A stretch of DNA of 64,000 bases from Cavenderia fasciculata. Its lineage: Eukaryota; Evosea; Eumycetozoa; Acytosteliales; Cavenderiaceae. A model generated the notes under the pieces. The model worked only from the letters and a program-made list of their open reading frames with translations. It searched no databases and had not been told where the DNA came from. The stretch lies in assembly GCF_000203815.1 (NCBI RefSeq), contig NW_004457729.1, positions 2,232,674 to 2,296,673 on the forward strand, given 5' to 3'. Shown here piece after piece: positions 47,755 through 62,403 of the stretch. A program made the position numbers and the translations under genes. Positions within the stretch are counted from its first letter, which is position 1. Each line of letters starts with the position of its first letter.

Positions 47755-49513
47755 TTATTTATTATCAATTGTTGTAATGGTTGATGTTGTACTGCTGCTG
47801 CTACCAGTCTTTTCATCATTCATTAATTTAAAAAGGCTAATAGCTTCTCTGATTTTTGAATGTTCAAGACAGAAACTTTGTACCTCTGTAAAGAGATCCT
47901 TAATGTTGATGATATTGTTACGGATGAGTGACTGTATAAAGACACAAACCAAACGAACGGATCGTTGCAGCATGACCTTGTCCTTTGAATTATTGCACGT
48001 TGCAATGCAGTTACTAATGTACATTGGAATAAAGTGTTGTGGCAGTTCGACACTTGTTGCCAATGCATTGACCACCTCCATTGACCTATAGTTCATTTCC
48101 ATTGATATCAACTCTTGGAAATAGTCTTTAAAGTCGGGTGAATGAATGAGTTTAAGCAGTGCTTCAATGGCAACTTGAGTATTATTTTCGACAAGATTAG
48201 GAAGTTTCTTGGGAACAAGCCCAGAATAGAGTACCAGTTTGGGATCGTTTTCCAATTCCACTTTGATTTGTTGTGTTTGGATTTTAGCTAATCTCGTTCT
48301 AATCGCCTTTGACATTAAATCTCTTACAATCTTTTTAGGATTAATCAACCCATTTCTTAATGTCGCAAGTGGTGATAATAATAATCCATGATTAATAGTT
48401 GTATTTATCCAAATTGTCTAAACAAAAAAAAGAAAAAAAAATATTAATAAATTTATACATAAATCTTACATATATTTATATATATATATTTATATATATA
48501 TTTATATTTACATTGATAGGATTAAATAATGGTGGAGGAGGACGATGAAAAGCTGGTTCAAATGAAAATAGACTCAATTCTTGTTCGGATATCTTTAAAT
48601 CTTTTAGTTGTTGTTTTGGTGATTGTTGTTGTTGGACAATAGCAAATGGCGTTATTGGTTCGAAATCACTGAAAAATAGGGATGGTGATACTCCTATACT
48701 ACGAAGTGAAGGAAAAGAATAATGTGCAAGTTTATCCAAATAAAACTTCCTATAATCATTTAAATTTGGAACTGTCAATTCATTGGTTGGTGTTTGTTGA
48801 ACCAATTCTTTTGATGTTTTTTTTGAAAACTAGATAGAAAAAAAGTAAAGTAAATAAAAAAAAGGAAAAGATAAAGGACAAAAAAAAGATGAAGAAATAC
48901 TTACGTCCTTTGGTAAATTGGTCAAAAATTGAATTAAATAATGTTTTTCTATTAAACTATTGTATCTTAATTGTAATACTTGTTGTTGTGCTTTATGTTG
49001 TGGTGATTGTATTTCGTTATTATTATTTTGATTATTTTGATTATTATTATTATTGTTGTTATTTAAATATTTTTGTAATTCATCAATAAATACTGGTAGA
49101 AAAGGATTGAATGCAATTGGTAGATTAAATATTGATGAATTATCTTGATCACCAGTTTTCTCTTCGTTTTCATTTTCATTGTTATTGTTACTACTATTAC
49201 TAGTACTAGTGGTATTAGCAGATTGTTGAATTGGTGATGTAAACCCAGATGATGAAGAAGCTGCAGAAGCGGCAGCAGCAGCAGCAGTGTTACCATGATT
49301 GAATAACGAGTAGAGTATATAGAATGATATCAATCGATGTGACTGCACTCTGATGAAACCATCCTTCATCATTGTATAGATAGCACATCCAATTTTAAAC
49401 TGATCGGCTCTATTAAATGTACGATTGAATGTCGTCGACACTGTCTCCAATGGCTTGTCCTCTTCTGACAATAGAGACAATAGTGTTACTAAATCTTTTG
49501 ATCCTATCATCAT
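47755..49513 (-). CDS. cnot11: CCR4-NOT complex subunit 11 (CNOT11)
   Basis: Three exons: 49513-48905, 48829-48512 and 48417-47755, 529 residues. Component of the CCR4-NOT mRNA deadenylase; with CNOT10 it binds the CNOT1 N-terminus. N-terminal helical part LVTLLSLLSEEDKPLETVSTTF…, low-complexity Asn/Ala linker, then EPAFHRPPPPLFNP. The highly conserved C-terminal DUF2363 domain follows (KVELENDPKLVLYSGLVPKKLPNLVENN, EMNYRSMEVVNALATSVELP, FIPMYISNCIATC, SVRLVCVFIQSLIRNNIIN, FTEVQSFCLEHSKIREA), closely matching the animal protein. Exon phases are all 0. A short poly-Ala run lies at residues ~75-84. Confidence 0.95.
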
Positions 49514-49964
49514 CGTTCTTCTTCTTCTTTTTGTCGATATTGACGACCCTCCTTCTTCTTCTTTTTCTTCTTCTTTTTAGAAATGCCTATTGGTTAATAT
49601 ATTATATATAATATATTATATTTGTTGGGTATACAACAGGTAGTTTTATGAATTAATAGAGCCAACACCCTAGGGTTGATGAGATGCACTGATCTTCACC
49701 TCCACAATCTTTTTTGATGAATTTGTTTTTATTTTATTTTTTGTTGAAGCTTCAAAAGAGAGCAATATCGTTGGATGATCAGATAATTAATGAATCATTC
49801 CCTAAAAAGATCATGTTATACATTTAGTAGTAATCTTTTCAACAACAAGTGTCTATAGACTAAACAGAGTATCTTTGAAAAAAAAAAAGGAGACATTGAA
49901 AAAAACATTGTCAAATATCATTAGTATAAGTTAATATTAATGTACTAGTATAGTGTGTGTGTGA
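49514..49964. other. Divergent promoter region
   Basis: 451 bp between CNOT11 and the PCBD-like gene; TATATATAATATATTATAT near 49600-49620 (interrupted), otherwise featureless. Confidence 0.5.
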
Positions 49965-50559
49965 ATGAATAGATATCTTACATCAACATTAAAAACTGCT
50001 GTATCTCAAACGTCGGCGACTGTTCGAAATAGTTTGTTGTCAGCACTGCAACAACAACAACCGCGTGGAAACTATCAAAACAAAATCATCAACTACGTAG
50101 TCATCCAATCCACATCTCCCTCTATTTCTTCTTCCTCTTCTCTATTTAAACAAAACTTAACATACAGTTATTGTAATAATATTAATAATAATAATAATAA
50201 GTTTATTAATCAAACTAAAATGAGTTATTGTACCCTTTCTAAAGAACAATTAAGTCAGAAAAAGTGTCTTCCATGGTATGTAAAACAATGTATACAATTA
50301 TTGTTGTTTACTTGCTTGACCATTAATTAATTAAATACTATCAATTAAAGTGAAGGAGGAATACCAAAACTATCAAATACAGAATCTGAAGAATTATTAA
50401 AGAATTTAAATGAAAGTATGTCATTTGTAATAATTACCTTTATCTACATTTAATTGATTGATTGATTTTATTTTTAGATTGGAGAATCATTTACAAGGAT
50501 AATGAAGCATATATGGTAAGTTTGGTAAAAATATAATATACCAATAATAATTATTAATC

Positions 50560-50616
<57 letters not shown>

Positions 50617-51157
50617 CTGTATTGGTATGAATGTCTTTTTTTATTACTCTAGGTAACAAGAAAATGGAGAATACCTTTTCCAAAGGGTCTCGAATTAATG
50701 TCACAGATCGGAGCTTTAGCCGAGGACGAGAACCATCACCCCGATATGTCCATCAGTAAGTACAGCAGAGAGATATGTTTAAATTGTTATTGGGGGTACC
50801 AACAGGACAGGGTTACATTTTTATACGTTTGATCCAAACGACAAATATAACCCAATGAGTAGCGGTAGATACCAAACACCGGTGACCAATGACACAGACA
50901 TGACTCGTTGAATTGAATCTCCCCTCTTACAACTTGTTCTTACCCCCACCCTTACCCTTCCTCTGATTACTCTCACTTTCTACTCTTTCTCTTTTACACA
51001 ACTTGTAGAGTCATATTGGGATTTAGAAATAGATATTTATACGCACACGATTTCAGGGTTGTCTGAAAATGACTTTATTCTTGCAAGTAAAATCGATGAC
51101 CTTGAGCTCTCAAAGTATCAACCCAAGAAAAGAGCTCCTGTAACCAAAGAGACCTAA
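49965..51157 (+). CDS. pcbd: Pterin-4a-carbinolamine dehydratase
   Basis: Five exons: 49965-50275, 50351-50415, 50478-50515, 50653-50755 and 51009-51157, 221 residues. Dehydrates 4a-hydroxytetrahydropterin to recycle tetrahydrobiopterin; dictyostelids make large amounts of tetrahydrobiopterin isomers. The conserved domain begins at ~residue 100 with CLPCEGGIPKLSNTESEELL as in bacterial/plant enzymes, then NWRIIYKDNEAYMVTRKWRI, and the catalytic AEDENHHPDMSI (His-His-Pro) with IYTHTISGLSENDFILASKI. About 85 residues precede it, Ser/Thr/Arg-rich and free of acids at the start (MNRYLTSTLKTAVSQTSATV), like a mitochondrial presequence. A second in-frame Met (50220, MSYCTLSKEQ) could start a cytosolic form. 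Intron 4 (253 nt) is longer than its neighbours. Confidence 0.92.
50561..50616. repeat. (ATT)n microsatellite in intron 3 of the PCBD gene
   Basis: About 18 perfect ATT units within the 137-nt intron; the same unit encodes poly-Asn when exonic in this genome. Confidence 0.85.
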
Positions 51158-54100
51158 GGCCACTCGCCATCAAAAAATCAAAAGTCTCTTGGTCGCGAAA
51201 AAAATCTCAAAAGTAGTAGTAGCAGCGAAAGAAGTAAAACACCAGGTAGAATCAAACATAAACAAAACATCCAAAGAAAGGTTTGTTTCGAGAGACTTCG
51301 ATGATACCCATGAATCAAAGACGAGATATTAGTTCGAATAAAATTTAAATCAGATATTTCAACACATTTAATTATCCCAAGACAAGAATATTCGAGAAAG
51401 GAATGAATTCATGCGCATTACCTTGGATTCACATTCTCGGTGTTTTAGCAAAGACCCGAGTCACTGAAGAAACAGAAAAAAATTGATCATAAACAAAGAG
51501 AGCCGAAGTTGAACGTGAATTTTCTTGTTTTTTACGAAGAGCATGGGCATGCACCCAATTCTCTATTTCGGGTGACTCATGACGGATTATTGTAACCCAG
51601 CAAAAGATCCCCTCTCTCTGCAATCTTACGTTAAAAATAATCATCTAAGATGTAAGGGGGGCGACGAAATTGGGAAAAGTTCCACCCATCTCTCGCCTCT
51701 GATGTTGTTGTGGTGTATACGTCACTTATTGTCTCTCTAGATGGGAAAAGTTTTGAAACCCTTACAAAGGTCGGTTTCCTAAACAACCATGACTTCTCTG
51801 AACAAGCACCCATATCCCTCCACCACCTCCTCTGACAAAGAGTAGTAAAACATCGATCCTATGGAATGACGTTCTGCAGCAACAGCTAGCAGGTTGTTGA
51901 GTGTTCTCCCGTTGCAGAGTACCTCTGTTTGTTTGCCATCATCATCTATGACTGATTTTCATATCTAAAATATCTTGTTTATTTTTTATTTTAATCAACA
52001 ACACCTGATGGTTTCTATCTCTGTGTGCGCGAGTGACACATATTAAAAGGCTCATTCAAATTGCCCACGCACCCTCTATCCATTGTATATTCTTTTTTTT
52101 TCACCTCTAGAGAGATATTAACATATCGTACTTGTACCGTACACACCCGGCTCACACCGTCGAAAACCACCACTCCCCCCAATTTCACCAACATCCAATC
52201 CAACCTTCCAACAACAAGCAACCAAACAAACCCTCCAACCACCAGATAATTACTATAGAGCAGCAGAAGAATAGTGTCAATCACAATTTAGTTGTTCAAA
52301 ATTATAAAAAAGGTAATATATATACACATATACACCCATCACCTTCCATTGTACCACAATCTTTGTTGATGATGACAAGCAAGCAGCTACTCGAGTTACA
52401 GTGATAAAGTTCTAGAGTGAGTGTGTCTACTCGTTTGTCGTTTATTAAACTTTATTTTCACCCCCCTTTTTGGACATCCAATCGGTAGTTGGCAACAACG
52501 AGTTGATCGACCCTTGTTCACAGAGCACAGCAAGCAGCTGACTTTTAAAAAATAAAACACAAAAGTTGGATTCGATCAAAAGTCACGACACCCACATCTT
52601 GGTTATTGGGAACTTGCTTCCATCAACAACCATGCTCTATTCCCAATAATAAGCAACTACTAATATAACCAGGTAGGAGTTGAAGGGGAAAGGTGGAGGA
52701 TGTTGTTTTTCATCGGAAGGGTGAATGAATAACCGAAATTAGGTCACCACCACCGACGCAGACGCAGAGCACAATGCATTTCATCATCATCATTATTATT
52801 ATTATTATTATTCATTTCACATTTACATTTATGATTAATCTTACAGATAGGATTTATTAGATAATAGTTAAAGGATAGATAGATTATCAATCATTTAAAT
52901 ATTGATTCAATCTATATAATTTATAAAATGTAGTATATAGTATAGTACATCATCACCATATCATCCTATTTCATCATTCATATTTCCCATTGAAGATATT
53001 ATTATTATTATCGTCTTGATTTCAAAGCACATCACACATCATACATACCCATACATACATTACATAGACACTGCTCAACCAATACATACGATACTACGGT
53101 GTTGTTGGAATGACTCGAATCAATTCGAAAAGAGGGAGGAAGTGGTCGGCTCTTTTGGTCAAGGTGAAGAGGAAGTTGCTTGTTGGTGGAGTGATTCAGC
53201 CCCACAACCCAACAAAGCTATACCCAAGAGAACTTTTGTTTTTATTCTCAAAAAACCAATGACTTCTTCAAATATCAGAGGTCTCGATCGAGTTTGAAAT
53301 GGCATTTGCCTTGTTGTTGTGGTGACAGGTTACATGCCTGACGTCATTTCGCAGGAAGGAGATTCTACAAACGAGGATATCGATTTCTTCGAGGTTTTTT
53401 TATAAATATTTCGCCAATAACACTTCACAAATATCTGACTTGGAATTGTTATGATCTTTGGCAAAGAATAGAAGGTGTGTTGGGTTGCGTTGCATTGTTT
53501 TCAAGCACTCTACACTACACATCCATCATGTCATTGTCATTGTCATTTTTCATTGTTACTCATCTATGTATTAAACAACAACAACAAACAAATAAATCAA
53601 AGTTTACAACCAAACAAGAACAAGCAAGAGCAATCATCATTATGCAAAAGAAAGAGAGCTAGAGAACAGATATAAAGACATCATCGATAAATCGAATAAT
53701 AATATTAATCACTCACAACCCGCTTTTTGAAAAAACGATAGCAACAGAATTACATTATTTTAGCAGATTGCTACCATCATTATCGAAAAAGTAAATATAT
53801 TTTGTCATCACTCATCACCATCCATCATCGAACTTGGTTGCTGTCCAATGGCTGTCGCCAAGACTGACAAAGTTTGTATTGCACATTCGTTCTATGTTTT
53901 TGGGTTTTTTATTTTTCACGTCAGCGGTGTGCAATTAGAATCAGCAGCGGTATTGGTCTCGGATTCGTTGGCCTATATTGCGGCCGAGTGCATCGAGTAC
54001 TGAAACATTCTAAAAATATTTTACTTTTTATTTTGTTGCTTGGCCCATCCCCTTTTTTGGCGTAACCGCAGCCAAAGCTTTGCATCGAGACCATGGTCCG

Positions 54101-55946
54101 CTTCGCATATTTTGTGGATGCAATTGTCTTTGGGTGTCAATTCATAAACCAAGGGCCACCGAGTTCAGCTGTGTTCTCACACATTTGGGAACAACCTAGC
54201 TAGTAGTAGTAGTAGGTTTGTTTATATTATTTGGCAGTAGCCGCTGCTATTGTGTTAAATTGAGCAATCTCACACCCCCAAAGCTCGATGCGTGCCAGTG
54301 CCAAGATGCATCTGCTGACGCCACCCTTTTTTCTCTACTCTCCCCTCCCCTCCACTTCTATCATACAATCAGATACGATATTTATGATATTGTCGTGTTC
54401 GATTGATTTTTTATTCTGTTCTTGCTTTAATATCACCCGAAAACCACCGTCACCAACAATGCAATACGATGATGTGTGTTGGGTTGATGACATTGTTTGT
54501 TGAAAATAGACAACGATAATAATAATAATAATATCAAGATACACAATTGCAAAAGAGGTGTGTCTATTTATTTGTTTATTTTTCTTTTTTGTGAAAACAC
54601 ATCGGCAAACACTCAGAGTAATTATAATTAATCTCAAACCCCCCCATCCACCCCCAGAGTTACAACAACAAACATCCATCTTATTTAATTCCCTCGACCA
54701 TCTAAACGCCCTGCCCCCTTTTTTTTTAAATTACACCATTCTGTTATTCATTGTACAGTTTCACCAACTCCCCAGACACTACGGCGGTATAATAATTATT
54801 CGATATTCATTATCCCAAGCTTACAACAACAACAAACATAGAACTTATACAAGTAAGGCTTACAACTACACCAAACCAACCAACAACACAAACTGTGTCT
54901 TTAAAGAAAAGGTAATAACCCTTTCGGGTGAATAGGATTAAGAATCAACCAAGATTCTTCTTCTATTTAAATACCCCAAATATCTCATCTCACTCATCAT
55001 ATCTTTCGTGATTGGTCAGTGCAAATGCAACAGGGTATAGGATAGGTCCTATGCAGTGTTACCGAAATTTCCAATTGTTGTTGTTGTTTTTTTTTTTAAG
55101 CTCTTGTTTTGTTGTAAGGTCTTGTGTTTTGTTTTCTCGTTCCATTTAAATTGGAACCAGATGATCAGACGTCTGAACAACATGTAGCGACTTTTCTGTT
55201 AATCACCATCACTAAAATCCCACACAGCGAAAATCTTCCCGCGGAAAGATTTTTGAAAATATCTTTGCAATTACCACCCTTCCGACACCGTTTCCGAGAT
55301 TAGATCGTTTGTTTAAATATTTTTTCTTCTTCTTCCTTCAAGAACCCAAGCAATAATCTTACAAGACTTTTTCTGTTCTACACTCTCCCCGTCATCATCG
55401 TTGTTTCCCCGTCCGTTGTTATCCCTTCCCTCATCGCCATATTATAACTTTTGTGGCTTATTTTTTTTCCCCGTTGCCCCTACACACCCGTACGCCCATC
55501 TCTCTATTCCATTCATCATTTCATTGCACTCACCAACTACATTGGTTGATTTTGAAACAAAACAAACAAAAAAAAAAATATCAATACTAATCATATATTA
55601 TTATCTCTTTCATCATTATTATTATTTCGATAGTAGTAGTTTAATATTCCATCAAAAAACAAATGTTTATGGAGTAACCAATAATAATAATAATAATAAC
55701 AACAACAATATTTCAACAATAACAATAGCAAACAAGATTATCCGCTTTTCGACAATCATCATCGATGTCCATTAAATTAATCTAAATAGCATATAGTCAT
55801 ATATTTATATATAATATTATCATATCTTTTTTTTTTTTTTTTATTTGTACATATATATATATATAATATTTATTTATTTAAAATCTCGTACGATCGATAA
55901 ATATACAACCAAACAAACTCTCCTCTCTTTTTAATTTTTTTTTATT
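51158..55946. other. 4.8-kb gene desert upstream of the C2H2 gene
   Basis: No multi-exon model could be built. It includes a less AT-biased block 51160-51950, mixed sequence with T/C runs, and an unusual GC-richer patch at 53830-54320. That patch holds a 51-codon open frame (53848-54003) with a histone-fold-like C-terminus. From 54500 on it becomes AT-rich with (CAA)n and (AAT)n near 55680. The length is exceptional for this window and precedes a candidate transcription factor gene, so regulatory DNA is likely; a long non-coding RNA is also possible. Confidence 0.5.
53848..54003 (+). other. 51-codon open frame with histone-fold-like end
   Basis: ATG 53848 to TGA 54001. The last 25 residues (SAAVLVSDSLAYIAAECIEY) recall a histone-fold alpha2 helix, and an overlapping frame reads GRVHRVLK like H2A alpha1. 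The GC content is raised over the flanks. No flanking exon completes a histone, so it could be a decayed copy or coincidence. Confidence 0.15.
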
Positions 55947-58439
55947 ATGGAAGACTCGAGTCCAAAGGGTCAGTCAAAAAAAACACCAATCATCTTAATT
56001 CACACTAATAATCGTCATCATCAACAACAACAACAACAAGATCAACAAGATCAAGATAGAATGAGTCCAACACCTAGTTCATCATTTGTAATGTCGGAAA
56101 AGTCTTTGATGGTGCCATCATCGTCTTCGGCTATTGCCTCGTCGTCCATTTCACCGCGAGAGAGATTACCCAAACGAAAAAAATCAGAGGATCTCTCTGG
56201 TAATGATTCTTCGTCGCCATCCACCTCACCCACATTGCTTGCCGGTGCTGGCACACTTGCCTCCCGTGTCAACAACAACAACCACCAGCACCACCACCAT
56301 CAAAATCAAAATAATAATAATAATAATAATATTGGAGACTTGGATTCATTGCTACAACTCATCAGTATATCAATCCATAACCATCAACACAATGCACACA
56401 ATATCCCATCCATAAGATTACCACGTGACCAAAATTATAATTTTATCTGTATATATAAAGGTAACTAAAAATACAAATAGAAATAGAAATAGAAATAGAA
56501 ATATAGAAAAGAAAAACAAATATTAATTAATTATTTTTATTTTTATTTTTAATTTTTTTAAGGATGTAATAATCCAATTAGAAATAATTCTTTGGAAGAA
56601 TATATATTCCATTTGAAAGTTCATGAAAATCATGGACATGAAATGTTGGAGGAATTATTATTTCCAAAAGAAAGATTGGGTTGTGATGACGACGATCTTG
56701 CATGTGACGATACAGAGGCCTTGTCTTTTACCCAAGATTCACTCAAGAAATATGAAAATTTGTATGCATTCTACGACTCTGCCATGTCCATCTCGGATAT
56801 TACACCCCCTGGATCTGCCGCTGGCGGTCCTCCATCTTCACCACGTACTAGGGACTGTCTTGAGGGTATCAAGAAGCTTCGCGCCGACTCTGGCAGTGGT
56901 ATCGGTCACCACGGCCACCTCCATTCAGGCGTCTCTTCAAAGTGCATCAGCGACATGGAGGATGACGAGAGCACATTTGAGTCACTCGCAATGGTCATCG
57001 AAGGTATTTCCAACAAGAACAAACTTCAACAACAACAACAACAACAACTAAATAATCAACACCAACATCAACATCATCAACACCATCAACAACAACCACA
57101 ACAGTTGATTGGCGCCAACCGATTCACCAATACCGTGTCGAGTAATCCAACCATCAATACCACCTCGACATCACCATCGTTTGGGTCATACCCTCCATCT
57201 ACATATGGTGTACGAACAGGTACTGCTGTAAGCGTTGGAGGAGGAGGACAAGGAGGACAGGGACAAGGACAACAAATACTTCATTCGCCAGACTTTGATG
57301 ACAGCGAAAACTATGCCATTCCAACTAGATACTCGTCCAGAGGTGTACAGCTCCGTGAACAAATGATAAAGTATGGTTTGCGACTCTTTAGAATGGATAG
57401 TGAAGGTCGTTACATCTGTTTCTTCCAAGGGTGCAGCCTGCACATGATCACCAACTTTTCCAGACATGTTGCCAAACATGAAAAGGTCGGCGATGTCATC
57501 AAACCCGAGTTGTTCCACCTATCCAACTTTTACAAACAACAACAACAACAGCAACAGCAACAACAGCTGCAGCAACCACAGCTCCAACAACAAGCTGCCC
57601 TACTTGCCCAGCTCCAACAATCGCCACTTGCCCAACAACTACTCACTCAAACCATTGCCAACTCAACCCTCCAACAGCAACAACAATTACTTATCCAATT
57701 ACTACAACAACAAACTCAACAACCTACTACTTCGACATCAACTCCTTCCGCCACTACTACATCATCGTCGTCATCTTCACAATCTCAACCACCTTCACAG
57801 CCACAAACTCCACAATCAAAGAAACAATCAAGTGGTAGTAGTAGTAATAGTAATAGTCAAAATAATAATAATAATAATAATAATTTTCCAACATCACCAA
57901 ATAGTACTATGAAAATAGGATCAAATACATTGTTAAATACCTTGCTCGAGGGAGTCAATAGTGCTGCTGCTGCTGCTGCTAGTAGTGCAACAACAACAAC
58001 AACCAATACATCATCTTCATCTTCCACAACAACACCATCATCATCTTCTCCTTCTCTTCCATCTTCTCGTGATACACCTTTCCATAAATTTACTAGTTAT
58101 GGAAATAATACAAATAACACTAGTAATAATAATAATAATAATAGTAACAACCAAAATCAAACTAATATTGTAGATATTGAATCAACATTGTTTAAGTCAA
58201 ACAGTGGATTATCATCACCCAAAATAGGCATTTCAAACTCAACCACTTCCACCTCCACCTCTTCCTCCTCCTCCACCACCACCACTTCCTTTGTAAACAA
58301 ATCTTCAAATATTACCATCCCAACTCCTCCAACTCCTTCTTCTACTTCTTCACAAAGCTCTTCTAATTTAAATTCATCATCTCCTCCACTGGAAGACTCT
58401 GAAATACAATGGGTATTTAAAAAGAAAAAATCCAATTAA
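55947..58439 (+). CDS. Two-finger C2H2 protein with long Gln/Asn/Ser tracts (candidate transcription factor)
   Basis: Two exons, 55947-56460 and 56563-58439, 796 residues. Two similar zinc fingers lie far apart. Finger 1 is near residues 166-195, FICIYKGCNN then EYIFHLKVHENH, with the intron splitting GC. Finger 2 is near 454-478, YICFFQGCSLHMITNFSRHVAKHE. Both show C-x4-C…H-x3-H and the same FxGC core. The rest is poly-Gln (~480-560), Asn, Ser/Thr and an Ala run, typical of dictyostelid regulators; the C-terminus is WVFKKKKSN. DNA binding and nuclear location are inferred. I do not recognise a named family. The 4.8-kb upstream desert suggests complex regulation. Confidence 0.75.
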
Positions 58440-58603
58440 TAATAATAAATCTATAAACAAAAAAGATATATAAATATTATTATATTATATATCTTTTTTT
58501 TTTGTATTTGATTTTACACTTAATCCTATATTTTTTTGTTGTTTTTTAAATATTTGTTTTTTATTTTTTCTCTCTCTCTAAATATATCTTTTTATCTGTT
58601 TGT

Positions 58604-60167
<1,564 letters not shown>

Positions 60168-60440
60168 TTTTTGATAGATATATATATGATATGATATGAA
60201 TAGAGGATTAACTAAACTAATTAAACAACTACTATTACAATAGTTTGTGATAAAAGTCGTTGTTGATGATCATCACCCCCTTCGCTCATTATTTTCGAAT
60301 TTTTGAAAGGGTGGACAATGAAAAACGAGTACTCAATGCATTCGTCTTTATCTACTTTTGCTTTAAACATCAATTGTATAGAGTAGCATAGAGTATAGAA
60401 CATTGCTACTATATATATATAGATCTATACATACGAAAGG
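60168..60440. promoter_or_regulatory. Divergent promoter of rvb2 and the methylthiotransferase gene
   Basis: 273 bp between two start codons, with a TATATATATATAGAT stretch at 60411-60424, 17 bp before the plus-strand ATG. No other motif recognised. Confidence 0.4.
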
Positions 60441-62351
60441 ATGATAAGACTATCGAAATGTCTTGTACCAAATAACACTACAAGATTATCACAACTCTTC
60501 ATCTCCTCCTCTACCTCCTCGAGGAGTACAACTAATCAATTTAAAGCATCATATTGCTGTTCTACATCTCATCATCAACATAATCATACAACTATTTCAT
60601 CTACAAACAGTATAGACACTACTACTATTAATAATAATAATACAACAACTTTGACAGGAGATAGAAAAAAGATATTAAGTGATAATATAAAGAATGGAGG
60701 TGTACCATCTTTAAATCAATTTATGAAACAACATATAGATACCGTTACTGGTGGAGTAGTTGATGGTGATTCATTATCACAACCATTAGTAGACCCATTC
60801 TTATTGACTGCAAATACAACTGGAGATGGTAGATCTGTGTTTGTAGAGAGTTATGGATGTCAGATGAACTTTGCAGATACTGAAGTCATCTATGCTGTCA
60901 TGAAACAGTCTGGTTATATCATTGCAGATAGTGCCAAGTCTGCCGATGTAATATTTCTAAATACATGTGCTATTCGTGAGAATGCAGAGGACAAGATTTG
61001 GTTCCGTTTGACAGAGTTGAGAAAACAAAAGAGAGTCAAACGTTCGCAAGGTGGAAACATGGTGATTGGTGTATTGGGATGTATGGCAGAACGTCTAAAG
61101 CAAAAGTTACTCGATTCAAAGAATTCCGTTGATTTGGTGGTTGGTCCCGATGCATACCGGTCGTTGCCCGCACTTCTTGGCAGAATCGAGGATGGCCAGA
61201 CAGCCATCAATGTCATGTTGTCGGCTGACGAGACCTATGCCGACATTGCACCAGTGCGTCACGACTCGAATGGACTGTGTGCATACGTATCGATCATGCG
61301 TGGTTGCAACAATATGTGCTCCTACTGCATCGTTCCATTCACAAGAGGACGTGAACGATCTCGTCCACTCGAATCAATTCTCGATGAAGTCAAACAACTC
61401 TCCAAGACTGGGTACAAAGAAATCACTCTACTTGGACAAAATGTAAATAGTTATAATTATATTCCAGGCGTCGACGCCGAAACCTCATCGGAACAAGTGG
61501 AACAAAAAGACAACAAAATGGAAAAAGAAAAATTACAACCAAGAGAAGGATTCAATACAATTTACAAATCACCAAAGAAAGGTATCACATTTACAGAGTT
61601 GATGGATGCAGTGTCATTGGTCGACCCAGAGATGAGAGTTCGGTTCACATCTCCACATCCAAAGGATTTCCCAGATAGTTTGATCGAGTTGGTTAAAGTG
61701 CGACCAAACATATGTCGCCAATTCCACATTCCCGCACAGTCTGGTAACTCTGATGTATTGGAACGTATGAGACGTGGGTATACGCGCGAGTCTTATATCG
61801 AGTTAATCGACCTCATTAAAAGAGAGTTGCCAGACTGCTCGATAAGCTCTGATTTCATCAGTGGATTCTGTGGAGAGACTGAGCAAGAACACAGAGACAC
61901 CATCTCGTTGATGGAGTATGTAGGCTATGAAAATGCATACATGTTTGCCTACTCGTTACGTGAAAAGACACATGCACATAGATCGATGAAAGACGATGTC
62001 ACTGAAGACGTCAAAGCTAGACGACTCAAAGAGGTAATCGATACCTATTACAAATGTATCAGAGAGAAATCAAAGGACGAACTTGGCAAAAAACATCTTG
62101 TCCTCGTCGAACGTCAAAGCCGTCGATCAGGTGACCATTTTGTTGGTAGAACAGATTCAAACAAGAAATGTATTGTTCCAATGATCGATGTAACAGATCC
62201 AACCAACAACAATGAATCAACACCCATTAAACTTGGTGATTATGTTATGGTTGAAATTATTGATGGTTCAGATATTACTCTACAATGTAAACCATTAATG
62301 AAATCAAGTATTAATCATTTTAATAAATATATTAATCAACAACAAATTTAA
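60441..62351 (+). CDS. CDK5RAP1/MiaB-type tRNA methylthiotransferase
   Basis: Intronless, 636 residues. Radical-SAM enzyme that adds a methylthio group to N6-isopentenyl/dimethylallyl-adenosine 37 of tRNAs, in mitochondria in animals. The N-terminal ~100 residues are Arg/Ser/Thr-rich ([20 protein letters not shown]), like a targeting sequence. The UPF0004 domain holds three cluster cysteines ([37 protein letters not shown]). The radical-SAM CxxxCxxC lies in [21 protein letters not shown], followed by [48 protein letters not shown] and a TRAM domain ([18 protein letters not shown]). An Asp/Glu/Lys insert near residues 345-375 is not conserved. Confidence 0.94.
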   Translation: MIRLSKCLVPNNTTRLSQLFISSSTSSRSTTNQFKASYCCSTSHHQHNHTTISSTNSIDTTTINNNNTTTLTGDRKKILSDNIKNGGVPSLNQFMKQHIDTVTGGVVDGDSLSQPLVDPFLLTANTTGDGRSVFVESYGCQMNFADTEVIYAVMKQSGYIIADSAKSADVIFLNTCAIRENAEDKIWFRLTELRKQKRVKRSQGGNMVIGVLGCMAERLKQKLLDSKNSVDLVVGPDAYRSLPALLGRIEDGQTAINVMLSADETYADIAPVRHDSNGLCAYVSIMRGCNNMCSYCIVPFTRGRERSRPLESILDEVKQLSKTGYKEITLLGQNVNSYNYIPGVDAETSSEQVEQKDNKMEKEKLQPREGFNTIYKSPKKGITFTELMDAVSLVDPEMRVRFTSPHPKDFPDSLIELVKVRPNICRQFHIPAQSGNSDVLERMRRGYTRESYIELIDLIKRELPDCSISSDFISGFCGETEQEHRDTISLMEYVGYENAYMFAYSLREKTHAHRSMKDDVTEDVKARRLKEVIDTYYKCIREKSKDELGKKHLVLVERQSRRSGDHFVGRTDSNKKCIVPMIDVTDPTNNNESTPIKLGDYVMVEIIDGSDITLQCKPLMKSSINHFNKYINQQQI

Positions 62352-62403
62352 TCAAAATTAAAAAGAAATTTTATTATTTAATTAAATGATTTATTTAATT
62401 AAC

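Noticed and set aside
51429-51813. Two minus-strand open frames of 60-71 codons
   Set aside because: Adjacent frames without splice sites or recognisable motifs; balanced base composition alone does not support a gene.
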